Notes under the pieces: model-generated
The model's input: the letters and a program-made list of their open reading frames with translations, nothing else
Databases searched by the model: none
Told to the model about the DNA's origin: nothing
Position numbers and translations under genes: made by a program
Shown here: positions 27,136-35,849 of the stretch, piece by piece
Layout: each line of letters opens with the position of its first letter
Position numbering within the stretch: position 1 is the first letter of the stretch
Source: Agarivorans gilvus
Lineage (GTDB): Bacteria > Pseudomonadota > Gammaproteobacteria > Enterobacterales > Celerinatantimonadaceae
Direction of reading: 5' to 3'
Length of the DNA stretch: 64,000 nt
Assembly: GCF_001420915.1 (NCBI RefSeq)
Contig: NZ_CP013021.1
Span: 3,692,501 to 3,756,500 of the forward strand

Positions 27136-27165
27136 AAGCCGCTGGTCTATACGGGTCAGCGGCTT
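27136..27165 (+). terminator. Hairpin after metE
   Basis: AAGCCGCTG (27136-27144) pairs perfectly with CAGCGGCTT (27157-27165) around a 12-nt loop, nine bases after the metE stop. No T-run follows, so it may act with Rho or only stabilise the message. Confidence 0.5.
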
Positions 27166-27224
27166 CATGACTTTGCTGGTAAATACACTTACACTAAGGC
27201 TAAGTTCCGGTTTGGTTAGCCCTT

Positions 27225-28682
27225 ATGCCTAAGGCCAAGTTTGTTAGTGGCAATATCTTTCGCCACATCATTTTGATGTCATCGACCAATGCAATTGGTC
27301 TCACCGCCTTGTTTCTGGTGGATTTAGCCGACCTATTTTTCATCAGTTTATTAGGCGAAGCAGAGTTGGCCGCAGCGGTCGGCTATGCTGGTACTATCGC
27401 TTTTTTCACTACTTCTATTTCCATCGGCTTAGCCATAGCGATGACTGCTTTAGTCTCTAAAGCGATAGGTCAACGAGACATCGCTCGGGCACGTCGTTTA
27501 GTTACCCATGTACTGGCCACTGGCTTATTGATTAGCGCTAGCATTGCCGCTTTGGCTTGGTGGTTTGCCCCCGAATTGTTGTCTTTGATTGGTGCCAAGG
27601 GCACCACCCATGATTTGGCGGTCAATTATTTACGCATATTACTGCCGTCGTTACCTGTGCTCGGTTTGGCAATGAGCGCTGGGGCTGCGCTGCGCTCGGT
27701 GGGTGATGCTAAGCGCGCCATGTGGTCGACTTTAGCTGGTGGCGGGGTAAATGCATTGTTAGACCCGCTGTTTATTTTTGCTTTTGGTCTTGGCCTGCCT
27801 GGGGCGGCGATTGCCTCGGTGCTGGCGCGTTTTGTCGTGGCGGGTGTCGCTTTATACGGAGTATCGTCGAAACACCATTTGCTAACGGCCTTTGACTGGC
27901 GTTTATGGTTGGCTGACAACCGAGTGATATTAAAGGTAGCGGGGCCCGCGATGATGACCAATGTGGCCACGCCGATAGGCAACGCCTATGTGACCGCGGC
28001 CATTGCCGTATTTGGCGATGCCTATGTGGCGGGGTGGGCTGTAGTTGGTCGTATGATGCCAGTAGCCTTTGCTATGATTTTCTCTCTCTCTGGTGCCATA
28101 GGCCCGATCATCGGGCAAAACTTTGGTGCCCACGATTACCCCAGAGTACGCGATGCTTTAATTAAAGCACTGTATTTTAATACTGGCTTTGTGCTGCTGG
28201 TGAGCCTGCTGCTGTACTGGGCGCAAGGGCTAGTGATTTTGGGCTTTGGCGTGGCCGGAGAAGCTGCCAGCCTGATTAGCTTTTTCTGCACATGGATTAG
28301 TTTCAGCTTTATTTTTAATGGTGCGATGTTTGTGGGTAATGCAGCTTTCAATAATTTGGGCTATCCCAGTACCTCCACCTTGATTAATTTTGGTAAGGCG
28401 ACCTTGGGCACTATTCCTTTTGTTTATTTGGGTGGTCAATGGTTTGGCCCCTTAGGGGTGGTGGCCGGACAAGCGGTGGGCACGGTGCTGTTTGGGCTAT
28501 TAGCTTTAAGATTGGCCTTTTATACGGTGAATAGGGTGACCGAGAAACATCAACGCAGTTTGGAGGAGCAAGTGGCTTTATCACCAGACATGCCACTCAC
28601 GCCTTTTTGTTCGAGTCGGGCTTATATGTGCGCCGAAGCTGAAATAGATGAAAGCACCAATGGAGATAGCATCAAACTGTAA
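27225..28682 (+). CDS. MATE-family efflux transporter
   Basis: A 485-residue inner-membrane protein of the MATE family, which export cationic drugs or metabolites using Na+ or H+. About twelve helices are visible in two related halves. Family stretches include LVDLADLFFISLLGEAELAAA near residue 30, PSLPVLGLAMSAGAALRSVGD, and in the second half GAIGPIIGQNFGA and NAAFNNLGYPSTSTL. The last ~40 residues are polar, with two Cys. No strong ribosome site precedes the ATG at 27225. The substrate is unknown. Confidence 0.92.
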   Translation: MPKAKFVSGNIFRHIILMSSTNAIGLTALFLVDLADLFFISLLGEAELAAAVGYAGTIAFFTTSISIGLAIAMTALVSKAIGQRDIARARRLVTHVLATGLLISASIAALAWWFAPELLSLIGAKGTTHDLAVNYLRILLPSLPVLGLAMSAGAALRSVGDAKRAMWSTLAGGGVNALLDPLFIFAFGLGLPGAAIASVLARFVVAGVALYGVSSKHHLLTAFDWRLWLADNRVILKVAGPAMMTNVATPIGNAYVTAAIAVFGDAYVAGWAVVGRMMPVAFAMIFSLSGAIGPIIGQNFGAHDYPRVRDALIKALYFNTGFVLLVSLLLYWAQGLVILGFGVAGEAASLISFFCTWISFSFIFNGAMFVGNAAFNNLGYPSTSTLINFGKATLGTIPFVYLGGQWFGPLGVVAGQAVGTVLFGLLALRLAFYTVNRVTEKHQRSLEEQVALSPDMPLTPFCSSRAYMCAEAEIDESTNGDSIKL

Positions 28683-28683
28683 T

Positions 28684-28920
28684 TTAGGCAGCAGAAAGCG
28701 GCGTGAGTTGGCAGCGTTCGCCTAGTAAATTAAGCAGTTTTGCTTCGCCATCAATCAAGGCCACGATAATTTTGTCGTGCTTTAGTTGCGGGCTTAATAC
28801 CACTCGTCCATGTTGGTTTCTGAATTGTTTTTTTACCAGCATCGAGCGCAGCTGCAAGGGATTATCCAGCGAATAATAGAGCACTGTCACATCATCAGCG
28901 GCTTGGGATTTGGCCTTCAT
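28684..28920 (-). CDS. Small conserved protein, TIGR02922-like
   Basis: A 78-residue soluble protein starting MKAKSQAADDVTVLYYSLDNP and containing GRVVLSPQLKHDKIIVALIDGEAKLLNLLGER. This beta-rich pattern fits the small TIGR02922 family known from Shewanella and Colwellia; the match is from memory. Function is unknown. It ends 2 bp from the convergent MATE gene. Confidence 0.65.
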   Translation of the reverse strand: MKAKSQAADDVTVLYYSLDNPLQLRSMLVKKQFRNQHGRVVLSPQLKHDKIIVALIDGEAKLLNLLGERCQLTPLSAA

Positions 28921-29074
28921 AACGGTCTCTTTAGTTAGTCATACCCTTAGTAAACGCTAGCACGACTTATAGCGATCACCGCATTTTTCACTGAACTACC
29001 AAAGGCTTTCTGTAAACAAGCGTTGACTTCTCTAAGTGGCTCGCTAATCTGGCAAAAAAATAGCAGGAATTAGC

Positions 29075-29791
29075 ATGACTGAAGTTTGTAGTGCACGTGT
29101 CTTAATGTTTGATCTTGATGATACTTTGGTTGACGACGGCCAAGCCACGGCGAGTGCTGCCAAGGCCTTATTTCAACACTACCAACCGCAACAGGAAGCC
29201 GCCGCTTTAACCCATTGGCAAAGAGCCTTGAAAAAGTATTACCCAGACTTTTTACAAGCAAAAATCAGCGCTTCTGAGATGCGTCAAGCCAGAGCCAGAG
29301 AAGCTTTGCAAATGCCGCAGCTGAGTGATGCAGAGGCCGAGCAAGCTTTTGAATACTTCATGCAACAATATATTGCAGCCACTCAGCTCTACGCCGAAAG
29401 CCTGGCTTGCTTAGCGCAATTGCGCCAACAGGGCTGGCGCTTAGCCTTGGTGTCGAATGGCCCAGAAGATATGCAACAACGCAAGGTGACCGCGGCAGGG
29501 CTAAATCCCTATTTTGAATTTGTTTTAACTGCCGAAGCTGCCGGCGCGGCTAAACCCAAGGCGGCCATCTTTCAGCAGGCAGCGCAACGGGCGCAGGTGT
29601 CGCTCAGTCAATGCTGTTATATTGGTGACAATTTAGCTAACGATGCGCAAGGCGCTGCTGCTGCCGGTATGCAAAGTATTTGGCTGAAGCGTGATGGTTT
29701 AGCTGCTCAGGTTCAGCCTTATCAGGGCGTGGCTTGGCAAATTTCTTCGTTAACGCAATTAATCCATTGTATCGAACTGGATAAGGGGTAA
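29075..29791 (+). CDS. HAD-family hydrolase, YjjG-like
   Basis: A 238-residue HAD subfamily IA protein. Motif I is MFDLDDTLVDD (residues 11-21), motif II is VSNGPED, motif III Lys is in AAKPKAAIF, and motif IV is GDNLANDAQGAAAAGM. A helical cap lies between motifs I and II. It resembles nucleotidases such as YjjG, but substrate choice is not readable. It is followed 37 bp later by a YciC-like gene on the same strand. Confidence 0.88.
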   Translation: MTEVCSARVLMFDLDDTLVDDGQATASAAKALFQHYQPQQEAAALTHWQRALKKYYPDFLQAKISASEMRQARAREALQMPQLSDAEAEQAFEYFMQQYIAATQLYAESLACLAQLRQQGWRLALVSNGPEDMQQRKVTAAGLNPYFEFVLTAEAAGAAKPKAAIFQQAAQRAQVSLSQCCYIGDNLANDAQGAAAAGMQSIWLKRDGLAAQVQPYQGVAWQISSLTQLIHCIELDKG

Positions 29792-29828
29792 GTTCTGGTG
29801 AACATAGATAGAGCACAAGAGGGCCGTC

Positions 29829-30509
29829 ATGGATTTTAGTCGCCTGTGGGATTGGTTGGCCGACAGTTGGCATTTTTATCGCCGGCATTTTTTTAGCTTA
29901 GCGGCGATGGTGGTGCCTTTTGCCATTCCCTTTGCTTTAGTTCAGAGCAGTTATTTCCAGCAGCCTGAACAATCGTCCCCCTATAGTTATTGGTTATATG
30001 TGGGCTTGGGCTTGCTGATGCAGCCGATTTATCAAGGAGCGATTATTCTCTATATGCGAGCGGTGTTTATGCAGCAACGCTGGTCTATTGCTCAATGTTT
30101 TCAGGCTTCTTTAAGCATTTGGCCCAATTTATTTTTGTTAATTGCCATGAGTTTTTGCTTAGTGATGCTGGGCTTAAGCTTTTTCATTTTCCCCGGTCTG
30201 GTGATTGCCAGCCGCTTGCTGGTAGCAGACATTGATTGTGTAATGAATAAAACACCGCCGATTCAGGCCATTAGTAATAGTTGGCGACAAACCGAGCCTT
30301 TAAAATGGCAGCTTTTGGCGGGGGTGATTGTGGTGGCGGGGCTAACCATGGTGCCAGTATGGGGCATTCATCGTTTTCTCTTAGCTCATCAGGCGGCAGA
30401 GTTTTGGCTATTTATTAATCGGGTAGCGGGGCAATTGCTAGAGGTTTATTTTTTGGTATTTGCTTATCGCGTATATAGCGTCATTCACTCTGATAAGCAA
30501 AGCGTTTAA
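29829..30509 (+). CDS. YciC-like inner-membrane protein
   Basis: A 226-residue protein with about five or six membrane helices. It begins with an amphipathic DSWHFYRRHFFSLAAMVVPFAIPF segment and has FFIFPGLVIASRLLVADIDCVM, typical of the YciC/UPF0259 group of unknown function. Length is a little below the E. coli protein (~247). Start ATG at 29829 is preceded by GAGGGCCGTC, a weak site. Confidence 0.78.
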   Translation: MDFSRLWDWLADSWHFYRRHFFSLAAMVVPFAIPFALVQSSYFQQPEQSSPYSYWLYVGLGLLMQPIYQGAIILYMRAVFMQQRWSIAQCFQASLSIWPNLFLLIAMSFCLVMLGLSFFIFPGLVIASRLLVADIDCVMNKTPPIQAISNSWRQTEPLKWQLLAGVIVVAGLTMVPVWGIHRFLLAHQAAEFWLFINRVAGQLLEVYFLVFAYRVYSVIHSDKQSV

Positions 30510-30557
30510 AGCTTAACTAACAAGTCTTTGGCCGTGGCTTAGCGGCTGTTTAAGCAC

Positions 30558-30752
30558 TTAAGCTGCGGTAAATTGTTGTTGGTCTTGTAGTTGGTAACCC
30601 GCTGCGGCCATGCGTTGTAGCAGCTGTTGTTGGTCTAACTCGTAAAACTGGCAAAGCTCTGTTAGCGTGGAAAAATCATTACGGATCTGCATGTTAACAA
30701 TGCTTACCAGCATATGAATGTCCATGGTATTAACGCGTTGTTGGTCTAGCAT
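30558..30752 (-). CDS. DUF4250 family small protein
   Basis: A 64-residue protein whose core, MLVSIVNMQIRNDFSTLTELCQFYELDQQQLLQRM, fits DUF4250: a short N-terminal segment followed by a helix-turn-helix-like pair that starts with N-x-x-L/I-R-D/N. Function is unknown. AAGGAGAGG precedes the chosen ATG at 30752. It lies 16 bp downstream of the DUF2061 gene and both probably form one transcript under the Fur-like box. Confidence 0.78.
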   Translation of the reverse strand: MLDQQRVNTMDIHMLVSIVNMQIRNDFSTLTELCQFYELDQQQLLQRMAAAGYQLQDQQQFTAA

Positions 30753-30768
30753 TTCCCCTCTCCTTAAA

Positions 30769-30951
30769 TTAATGAGTAGCGTGCAAACCCCACTTCAACC
30801 AGGCTTTTTCGTGGAAGAAGTAGGCAATGCTGTTTATTGTGGGTTCAACAATGGCGACTAAGCCACCAATCATAATGTCGCCAGTTAATATCCAAGTCAC
30901 CAAAAAGGCAATGCTAAAATGCATACTGGCAAATGTGATGGTTTTAATCAT
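30769..30951 (-). CDS. DUF2061 family membrane protein
   Basis: A 60-residue protein with two short hydrophobic segments (ASMHFSIAFLVTWILTG and IGGLVAIVEPTINSIAYFFHE) and the closing WLKWG, the pattern of DUF2061. AGAGGAAAA precedes the ATG. The function of the family is unknown. A strong Fur-like palindrome 30 bp upstream predicts iron-dependent repression of this gene and DUF4250. Confidence 0.85.
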   Translation of the reverse strand: MIKTITFASMHFSIAFLVTWILTGDIMIGGLVAIVEPTINSIAYFFHEKAWLKWGLHATH

Positions 30952-30979
30952 GAGTTTTCCTCTGGTTAAACTCTACATG

Positions 30980-31002
30980 CAAATGATAATTGTTATCATT
31001 TG
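30980..31002. promoter_or_regulatory. Fur box candidate
   Basis: The 15-bp core TGATAATTGTTATCA (30984-30998) matches 14 of 15 positions of the Fur 7-1-7 motif, and the full 23 bp is a perfect palindrome except for the central base. It lies 29 bp before the DUF2061 gene (minus strand) and 130 bp before cti (plus strand). Control of the DUF2061-DUF4250 pair is the more likely reading. Confidence 0.75.
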
Positions 31003-31131
31003 AGTGTCAAGTTGTTTGTGGTTTTTTAGCGTTTATTTTTGGTTTAACGGTGATTGGCTGGTGAGTGTTCGGTTATACTTGCGCAGAAATAGGCCGGCCT
31101 AGCCTGTGCTGTAAATATTCAAGGAAGAGAT

Positions 31132-33501
31132 ATGTTTAGACGCTTTGCTGTATTTTGGGTTTTACTGTTTGTGGCTGGCTGTTCCACCATTTTACTCAAT
31201 CAATTTGACCAGCGTTTTGGTGAAGCCAGTGTGCAAACCCGTATCTATTCTGAAGACTATCCTCCCGCTGCCGAATTTATCGATGAAGTAAAACCGATCC
31301 TCGATCAACGTTGTGTGATGTGTCATGCCTGTTATGACGCGCCTTGCCAACTGAAGTTAACTTCGGCTGCGGGGATTGATCGAGGCGTCACCACCGCGCG
31401 GGTCTATAATGCTACTCGTTTGACCGCCGACCCCACCACCCGTTTATATGCTGATGCAAAATCGACCCAGATGTGGCGGCAGAAGGGCTTTGAGCCGGTG
31501 TTGAATGAGCGTATCCAAACCGAACAGGCCAACCAAGAAGCCGGCCTAATGTACCAAGCCCTGCAACAAAAACGCACTCATGGTGAAACCGGTGAAGCGA
31601 TTCTTGACCCGAATGCTTACGACTTTTCTTTAGATCGAGCCCAGCAATGTGTGGGCATAGAAGGGTATGCCAAAGTACAGGCTTCGCATCCAGAATGGGG
31701 CATGCCCTATGGTTTGCCTCCCTTAAGTGATGAAGAGTTTGATACGCTCACCGCTTGGCTGGCCAAAGGTGCGCCGATGGCTGATAGCTTGAAATTACAC
31801 CAACAAATGCAAGCTCAGGTGGAGCAATGGGAAGCCTTCCTAAATGGTGATAGCTTGAAGCAGCAATTGATGGCGCGTTATATCTATGAGCATTTGTATA
31901 TTACTCACTTGTACTTTGCCGAAGACAGCCACACTCGACCTGCTTTTTTCAAGTTGGTTCGCTCGCGTACCCCTCCAGGAGAGCCAATTGATGAAATTGC
32001 CACGCGTAGGCCTTACGACGATCCAGGCGTCGCGCGGGTGTATTACCGTTTAGCGCCAGAGCGCGAGAGTGTGGTGGTTAAAACCCATATTCCTTACCTC
32101 TTAGACGAAGCACGAGCAGAGCGTTGGACTCGCTGGTTCTTAGCCGATGACATTCAGGTCGACAGTCTGCCTAGCTATGAGCCTAAGGTGGCGGGTAACC
32201 CTTTTGTTGCCTACCAAGAGCTACCTTTAAACGGGCGTTACCGTTTTTTATTGGATGATGCCGAAACCTTTATTATGGGCTTTATGAAAGGCCCGGTATG
32301 TAGAGGGCAGGTTGCGCTGAATGTGATTCAAGATCATTTCTGGGTATTTTTCACCAACCCCGACAATGGCTATGATGAAATACAAGCTCAGTTTTTAGCC
32401 GAACAAAGCGAACACATGAGAATGCCCTCGGTTGAAGCAAGCAATGTATTGCCCATCAGTACTTGGTTAGATTACTCGAAACGTTATCATAAATACCTTT
32501 ACTCGAGGATTGATCTGGTTAGAAACTGGATAGATAAGGATGATGGCAAGCTTAATTTAGATTTGCTGTGGGACGGTGATGGGGAAAATAATAACGCTGC
32601 CTTAACTATTTTCCGTCACTTTGACAGTGCCAGCGTGGTTAAAGGCTTGGTGGGACGCCAACCTAAAACCGCTTGGATTATTGATTACCCCTTGTTTGAG
32701 CGGATCCATTATTTGTTGGTGGCAGGTTTTGACCCCTACGGTAACTTAGGTCATCAACTAGTGACCCGCATGTATATGGACTTTCTGCGTATGGAGGGTG
32801 AGTTTAGTTTTGCCGCCTTCTTACCAGCAAAAGAACGCTACGATGAATTACGTAGTTGGTACGTGGGCGCAGACAAAAACATTGTGGAATATGTTGAGTC
32901 ACAACCGCAAGAAGCCTTCTTTAAAAGCGCGGTTAAGTTTGACTCGGGTCGTCCAGCCAAAGCGCAGTTTTATACGATGCTGCATGACAAAGTGGCACCG
33001 GTACTGAGTCACAAATACGAATTAGATGCTCTGCAAGATCCCGCTGAAGTAATGAGTTTTGCTCAACATATTGAGGCCTGGCAAGGTGGGGCGGTGAAAT
33101 TATTACCTCAGGTGACCTTCATACAAGTAGACCAGCCAGAGACGGCTACATCGCGCTATTACACTTTGCTTCGACACAATGCTCACAGCAATATATCGAG
33201 CTTGTTTTTAGAGAAAAATAACCGTTTACCGGATCAAGACTATGTATCGCTACTGCCCGGTTTAGTGGGGGCTTACCCCGGCGCATTCTGGCAAGTCAAA
33301 CAAGCCGATTTGCCTCAGTTGGAGCAACAGTTGCTACACGCGAAGAATGAAGGTGACTACCGAGACTTTATGCAAAACTATGGGGTTAGACGCACCAATG
33401 CGGCTTTCTGGCCGTATAGTGACCGCTTACATCAGCGCTATTTACAAGCCGAGCCAATTAGTTCAGGGATCCTTGACTATAGCCGTTTTGAAAACCGCTA
33501 G
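31132..33501 (+). CDS. cti: Fatty acid cis/trans isomerase
   Basis: A 789-residue periplasmic enzyme that turns cis-unsaturated membrane fatty acids into trans forms as a fast response to solvents, heat or osmotic stress. The N-terminus has a lipoprotein-like signal (FWVLLFVAGCST, Cys near residue 17). The haem c site CVMCH is near residue 62. The rest matches Cti over its length (usual ~770), including YGLPPLSDEEF and the long alpha-helical C-terminal half. It stands alone. Confidence 0.93.
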   Translation: MFRRFAVFWVLLFVAGCSTILLNQFDQRFGEASVQTRIYSEDYPPAAEFIDEVKPILDQRCVMCHACYDAPCQLKLTSAAGIDRGVTTARVYNATRLTADPTTRLYADAKSTQMWRQKGFEPVLNERIQTEQANQEAGLMYQALQQKRTHGETGEAILDPNAYDFSLDRAQQCVGIEGYAKVQASHPEWGMPYGLPPLSDEEFDTLTAWLAKGAPMADSLKLHQQMQAQVEQWEAFLNGDSLKQQLMARYIYEHLYITHLYFAEDSHTRPAFFKLVRSRTPPGEPIDEIATRRPYDDPGVARVYYRLAPERESVVVKTHIPYLLDEARAERWTRWFLADDIQVDSLPSYEPKVAGNPFVAYQELPLNGRYRFLLDDAETFIMGFMKGPVCRGQVALNVIQDHFWVFFTNPDNGYDEIQAQFLAEQSEHMRMPSVEASNVLPISTWLDYSKRYHKYLYSRIDLVRNWIDKDDGKLNLDLLWDGDGENNNAALTIFRHFDSASVVKGLVGRQPKTAWIIDYPLFERIHYLLVAGFDPYGNLGHQLVTRMYMDFLRMEGEFSFAAFLPAKERYDELRSWYVGADKNIVEYVESQPQEAFFKSAVKFDSGRPAKAQFYTMLHDKVAPVLSHKYELDALQDPAEVMSFAQHIEAWQGGAVKLLPQVTFIQVDQPETATSRYYTLLRHNAHSNISSLFLEKNNRLPDQDYVSLLPGLVGAYPGAFWQVKQADLPQLEQQLLHAKNEGDYRDFMQNYGVRRTNAAFWPYSDRLHQRYLQAEPISSGILDYSRFENR

Positions 33502-33550
33502 GCTAAGCTTAATCAATATAATATGGCGCCCTTGAGCGCCTAGGGTGGAC

Positions 33551-33847
33551 ATGAGCAAAGTGATCCTAAAGGGATTTATCCTAGTGCCTGAAGAGGACTT
33601 GCCAAGGGTGAAAGCAGCTTTGCCAAGTCATGCTCAGTTAACTCGCGCCGAGCCCGGTTGTTTGTGTTTTTTGGTTACGCCAAATCCTAGTAATCCGCTG
33701 CGCTTCGATGTGTATGAAGAGTTTGTGGATAAGGCGGCTTTTGAGCAACATCAGCAGCGAGTGCAGGCTTCACCTTGGGGGCAATTAGCCAAAATGTCAC
33801 TCGCCATTATCAAATTGTTGAATAGGCGCTTAAGCCTTTGGCCTTAG
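33551..33847 (+). CDS. Antibiotic biosynthesis monooxygenase (ABM) domain protein
   Basis: A 98-residue ferredoxin-like protein of the ABM/dimeric alpha-beta barrel type. ILKGFILVPEEDLPRVKAAL, EPGCLCFLVTPNP, FDVYEEFVDKAAFEQHQQ and the closing helix are the usual order. Members include YgiN-like quinol oxygenases, but the substrate is open. ATG at 33551 is preceded by AGGGTGG; a GTG six bases earlier is also in frame. Confidence 0.85.
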   Translation: MSKVILKGFILVPEEDLPRVKAALPSHAQLTRAEPGCLCFLVTPNPSNPLRFDVYEEFVDKAAFEQHQQRVQASPWGQLAKMSLAIIKLLNRRLSLWP

Positions 33848-33873
33848 CGACTTTTGCGAAATAAGGAACATAC

Positions 33874-34653
33874 TTGAATAAGCCACTCACCATTAGCTTG
33901 GCTCAGCTCCCTGTTGTGAAAGGCGATCTGAGCGCAAACTTAGCCATTCACCTTAATGCCATTGCTCAAGCTGCATCACAGGGTGCCGATCTGGTGGTTT
34001 TTCCAGAGCTTTCTTTGAGCGGTTATGAGCTGGAAATGGCAGAACAATTGGCAGTGGCTGCGCAGGCCGATAATTTTGCGGCGCTATCCGCCGCCGCGGT
34101 ACAGCATAAGATCATGCTGATAGTAGGTTGTCCGCTGCGTAGCAAAGCTGGGGCTAAACCGATGATTGGTGCGGTGATTTGTTTTGCCGATGGCAGGGTC
34201 GAGTTCTATGCCAAACAATATCTGCATCCGGGTGAGCAACAGTATTGTTCGCCGGGCCATCAAGATTACTTGTTTAGCTTAAAAGGACGGCGCATTGCGC
34301 TGGCTATTTGCGCCGACTTTGCCGCTTCTGAACACTCACTTAGGGCTCGTCAAAAGGGGGCCGATATCTACTTAGTGAGTGCCTTAATATCTAAGGCTGG
34401 ATTTGCCGATGATGCTAAGATATTGGCCGAAATAGCAGCCAAACAGCAGTTTTCCGTACTGCTAAGTAACCACATTTCAACGACTGGTGGTTGGGCAACC
34501 TGCGGCAATAACAGTATTTGGAACCATGCTGGAGAGTTAATCGGATGCTCTGAGTCAAGCCGCCCTTGCCTACTATTTGTCACCTTTACTGGCGAGCAGC
34601 CTGAGAATCGAGTGGAAGCCTTGCTTGGGATCAACCAAGACATTGTGGCATAA
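33874..34653 (+). CDS. Carbon-nitrogen hydrolase (nitrilase superfamily)
   Basis: A 259-residue amidase-type enzyme. The catalytic triad is visible: Glu in FPELSLSGYE near residue 47, Lys in AKQYLHPGE near 113, and Cys in LAICADFAAS near 147. These enzymes hydrolyse amides or N-carbamoyl compounds; the substrate is not predictable here. The start is a TTG behind ATAAGGAAC, with no better ATG. It lies between the ABM gene and a GNAT gene in the same direction. Confidence 0.88.
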   Translation: MNKPLTISLAQLPVVKGDLSANLAIHLNAIAQAASQGADLVVFPELSLSGYELEMAEQLAVAAQADNFAALSAAAVQHKIMLIVGCPLRSKAGAKPMIGAVICFADGRVEFYAKQYLHPGEQQYCSPGHQDYLFSLKGRRIALAICADFAASEHSLRARQKGADIYLVSALISKAGFADDAKILAEIAAKQQFSVLLSNHISTTGGWATCGNNSIWNHAGELIGCSESSRPCLLFVTFTGEQPENRVEALLGINQDIVA

Positions 34654-34695
34654 AGCACCAGCTTGCAAAATAAGCCTATGTTAATGGAGAACTCA

Positions 34696-35202
34696 ATGGA
34701 AATTAAACCATGTCAGTCCATTGCGAGCATGACCCAGCAACTAGATGCGCTGTTGGCCGATGCCATTGACAGCGGCGCTTCCTTAGGTTTTTTAAGCCCA
34801 GCCAATCTGCAAGAGGTGGCAGCTTATTGGCAAAGTGTCGAAGCCGAGCTTCAGGCCGGAACCCGAAAGTTGTTTATTGCTCTTGAGCAAGACCAAGTGG
34901 TGGGTTGCGTGCAGTTGTCTTTATCGACCAAAGCCAATGCCAGCCACCGCGGCGAAGTAGAAAAGCTGATGGTAAACACTCGCCAGCGTGGCAAGGGCTT
35001 GAGTAAACTACTTATGGCGAGTATGGAGCGCTGCGCCGCCGAGATGGGTTTGTCCCTATTAGTACTAGATACACGTGTTGGAGATGTTGCTTCATTCTTA
35101 TATCAGGCTATTGGCTATCAACAAGCGGGGCAAATTCCGCAGTTTGCCCGTAGCTCAAATGGCCAGCTAGACGCCACGGCTTACTTTTATAAATTGCTGT
35201 AG
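34696..35202 (+). CDS. GNAT-family N-acetyltransferase
   Basis: A 168-residue acetyltransferase. The acetyl-CoA site is VEKLMVNTRQRGKGLSKLLM (Q/RxxGxG/A motif as RQRGKGLS), followed by ERCAAEMGLSLLVLDTR and FLYQAIGYQQAGQIP, the closing strands of the fold. The ATG at 34696 follows GGAGAACTC; longer forms add an unconserved leader. The substrate is unknown. Confidence 0.88.
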   Translation: MEIKPCQSIASMTQQLDALLADAIDSGASLGFLSPANLQEVAAYWQSVEAELQAGTRKLFIALEQDQVVGCVQLSLSTKANASHRGEVEKLMVNTRQRGKGLSKLLMASMERCAAEMGLSLLVLDTRVGDVASFLYQAIGYQQAGQIPQFARSSNGQLDATAYFYKLL

Positions 35203-35304
35203 ATGAAGGCTTAGCCGCCGAAGCTGAGTCAAAAATCTACGGTTAATTAATGCCGAGCGTCACGATAATCTGGGTGTATCTATCGTTAAAATTAAGAGTA
35301 TTTA

Positions 35305-35769
35305 ATGGAAAAAATATCTGGTGTAGTCAGTCACTTGCAAGCGATCTCTCGAACCGAAGTGACTATTGAACTAAACAGCGAGAAGCAAAATAAAGTAGTT
35401 CGTTTAGTCGTGGGGGAGCCGTGGGTAATTAGCCAAGGTGACTCTCTAGAGCTAAGTGGTGAGGCCGATCTTAAAAGCGGCGTTTTTGTTGCTTATGCTT
35501 ACACTAACCAAACCAAGGGCGTGCGCTATTACCCTGAATACACTATAGGCATGCGGGCCGTGGCGGCATTTTGGTATTTGCTTAGCGGCTTTTTTGTGGT
35601 GGCTACAGCCAGCTTGCTGTACATAAATTTATTAGATTCTCGTCCTCGTTATTTGACTGCCGCCATCGTTTTCCTTCCCTTCTTATTCAGCTGTTCTTGT
35701 TTGCTGTTGGGTTATAAAAGGTTTGCTAAATTGAAGCGAATTACTCGCTCTGTGGCAGCGTCTGAATAG
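35305..35769 (+). CDS. Hypothetical two-helix membrane protein
   Basis: A 154-residue protein: a ~75-residue beta-rich soluble N-terminal part (VVSHLQAISRTEVTIELN, GDSLELSGEADL) and two membrane helices (AVAAFWYLLSGFFVVATASLLYI and AAIVFLPFLFSCSCLLLGY), ending in a basic tail. The N-terminal part resembles an OB-like domain. No family recognised. It ends upstream of a long hairpin shared with the convergent MCP gene. Confidence 0.7.
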   Translation: MEKISGVVSHLQAISRTEVTIELNSEKQNKVVRLVVGEPWVISQGDSLELSGEADLKSGVFVAYAYTNQTKGVRYYPEYTIGMRAVAAFWYLLSGFFVVATASLLYINLLDSRPRYLTAAIVFLPFLFSCSCLLLGYKRFAKLKRITRSVAASE

Positions 35770-35799
35770 TCCTTAGTGGATGCGGAAGCGTCACTATTG

Positions 35800-35840
35800 A
35801 GCAAGTAATCCAGTCCGCTTGACTGACTGGACTACTTGCT
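35800..35840. terminator. Bidirectional hairpin between convergent genes
   Basis: The 16-nt arms 35800-35815 and 35825-35840 pair with one mismatch around a 9-nt loop. It lies midway between two convergent genes, the usual place for a shared terminator, but T-runs are weak on both sides. Confidence 0.6.
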
Positions 35841-35849
35841 TACTGTGAC

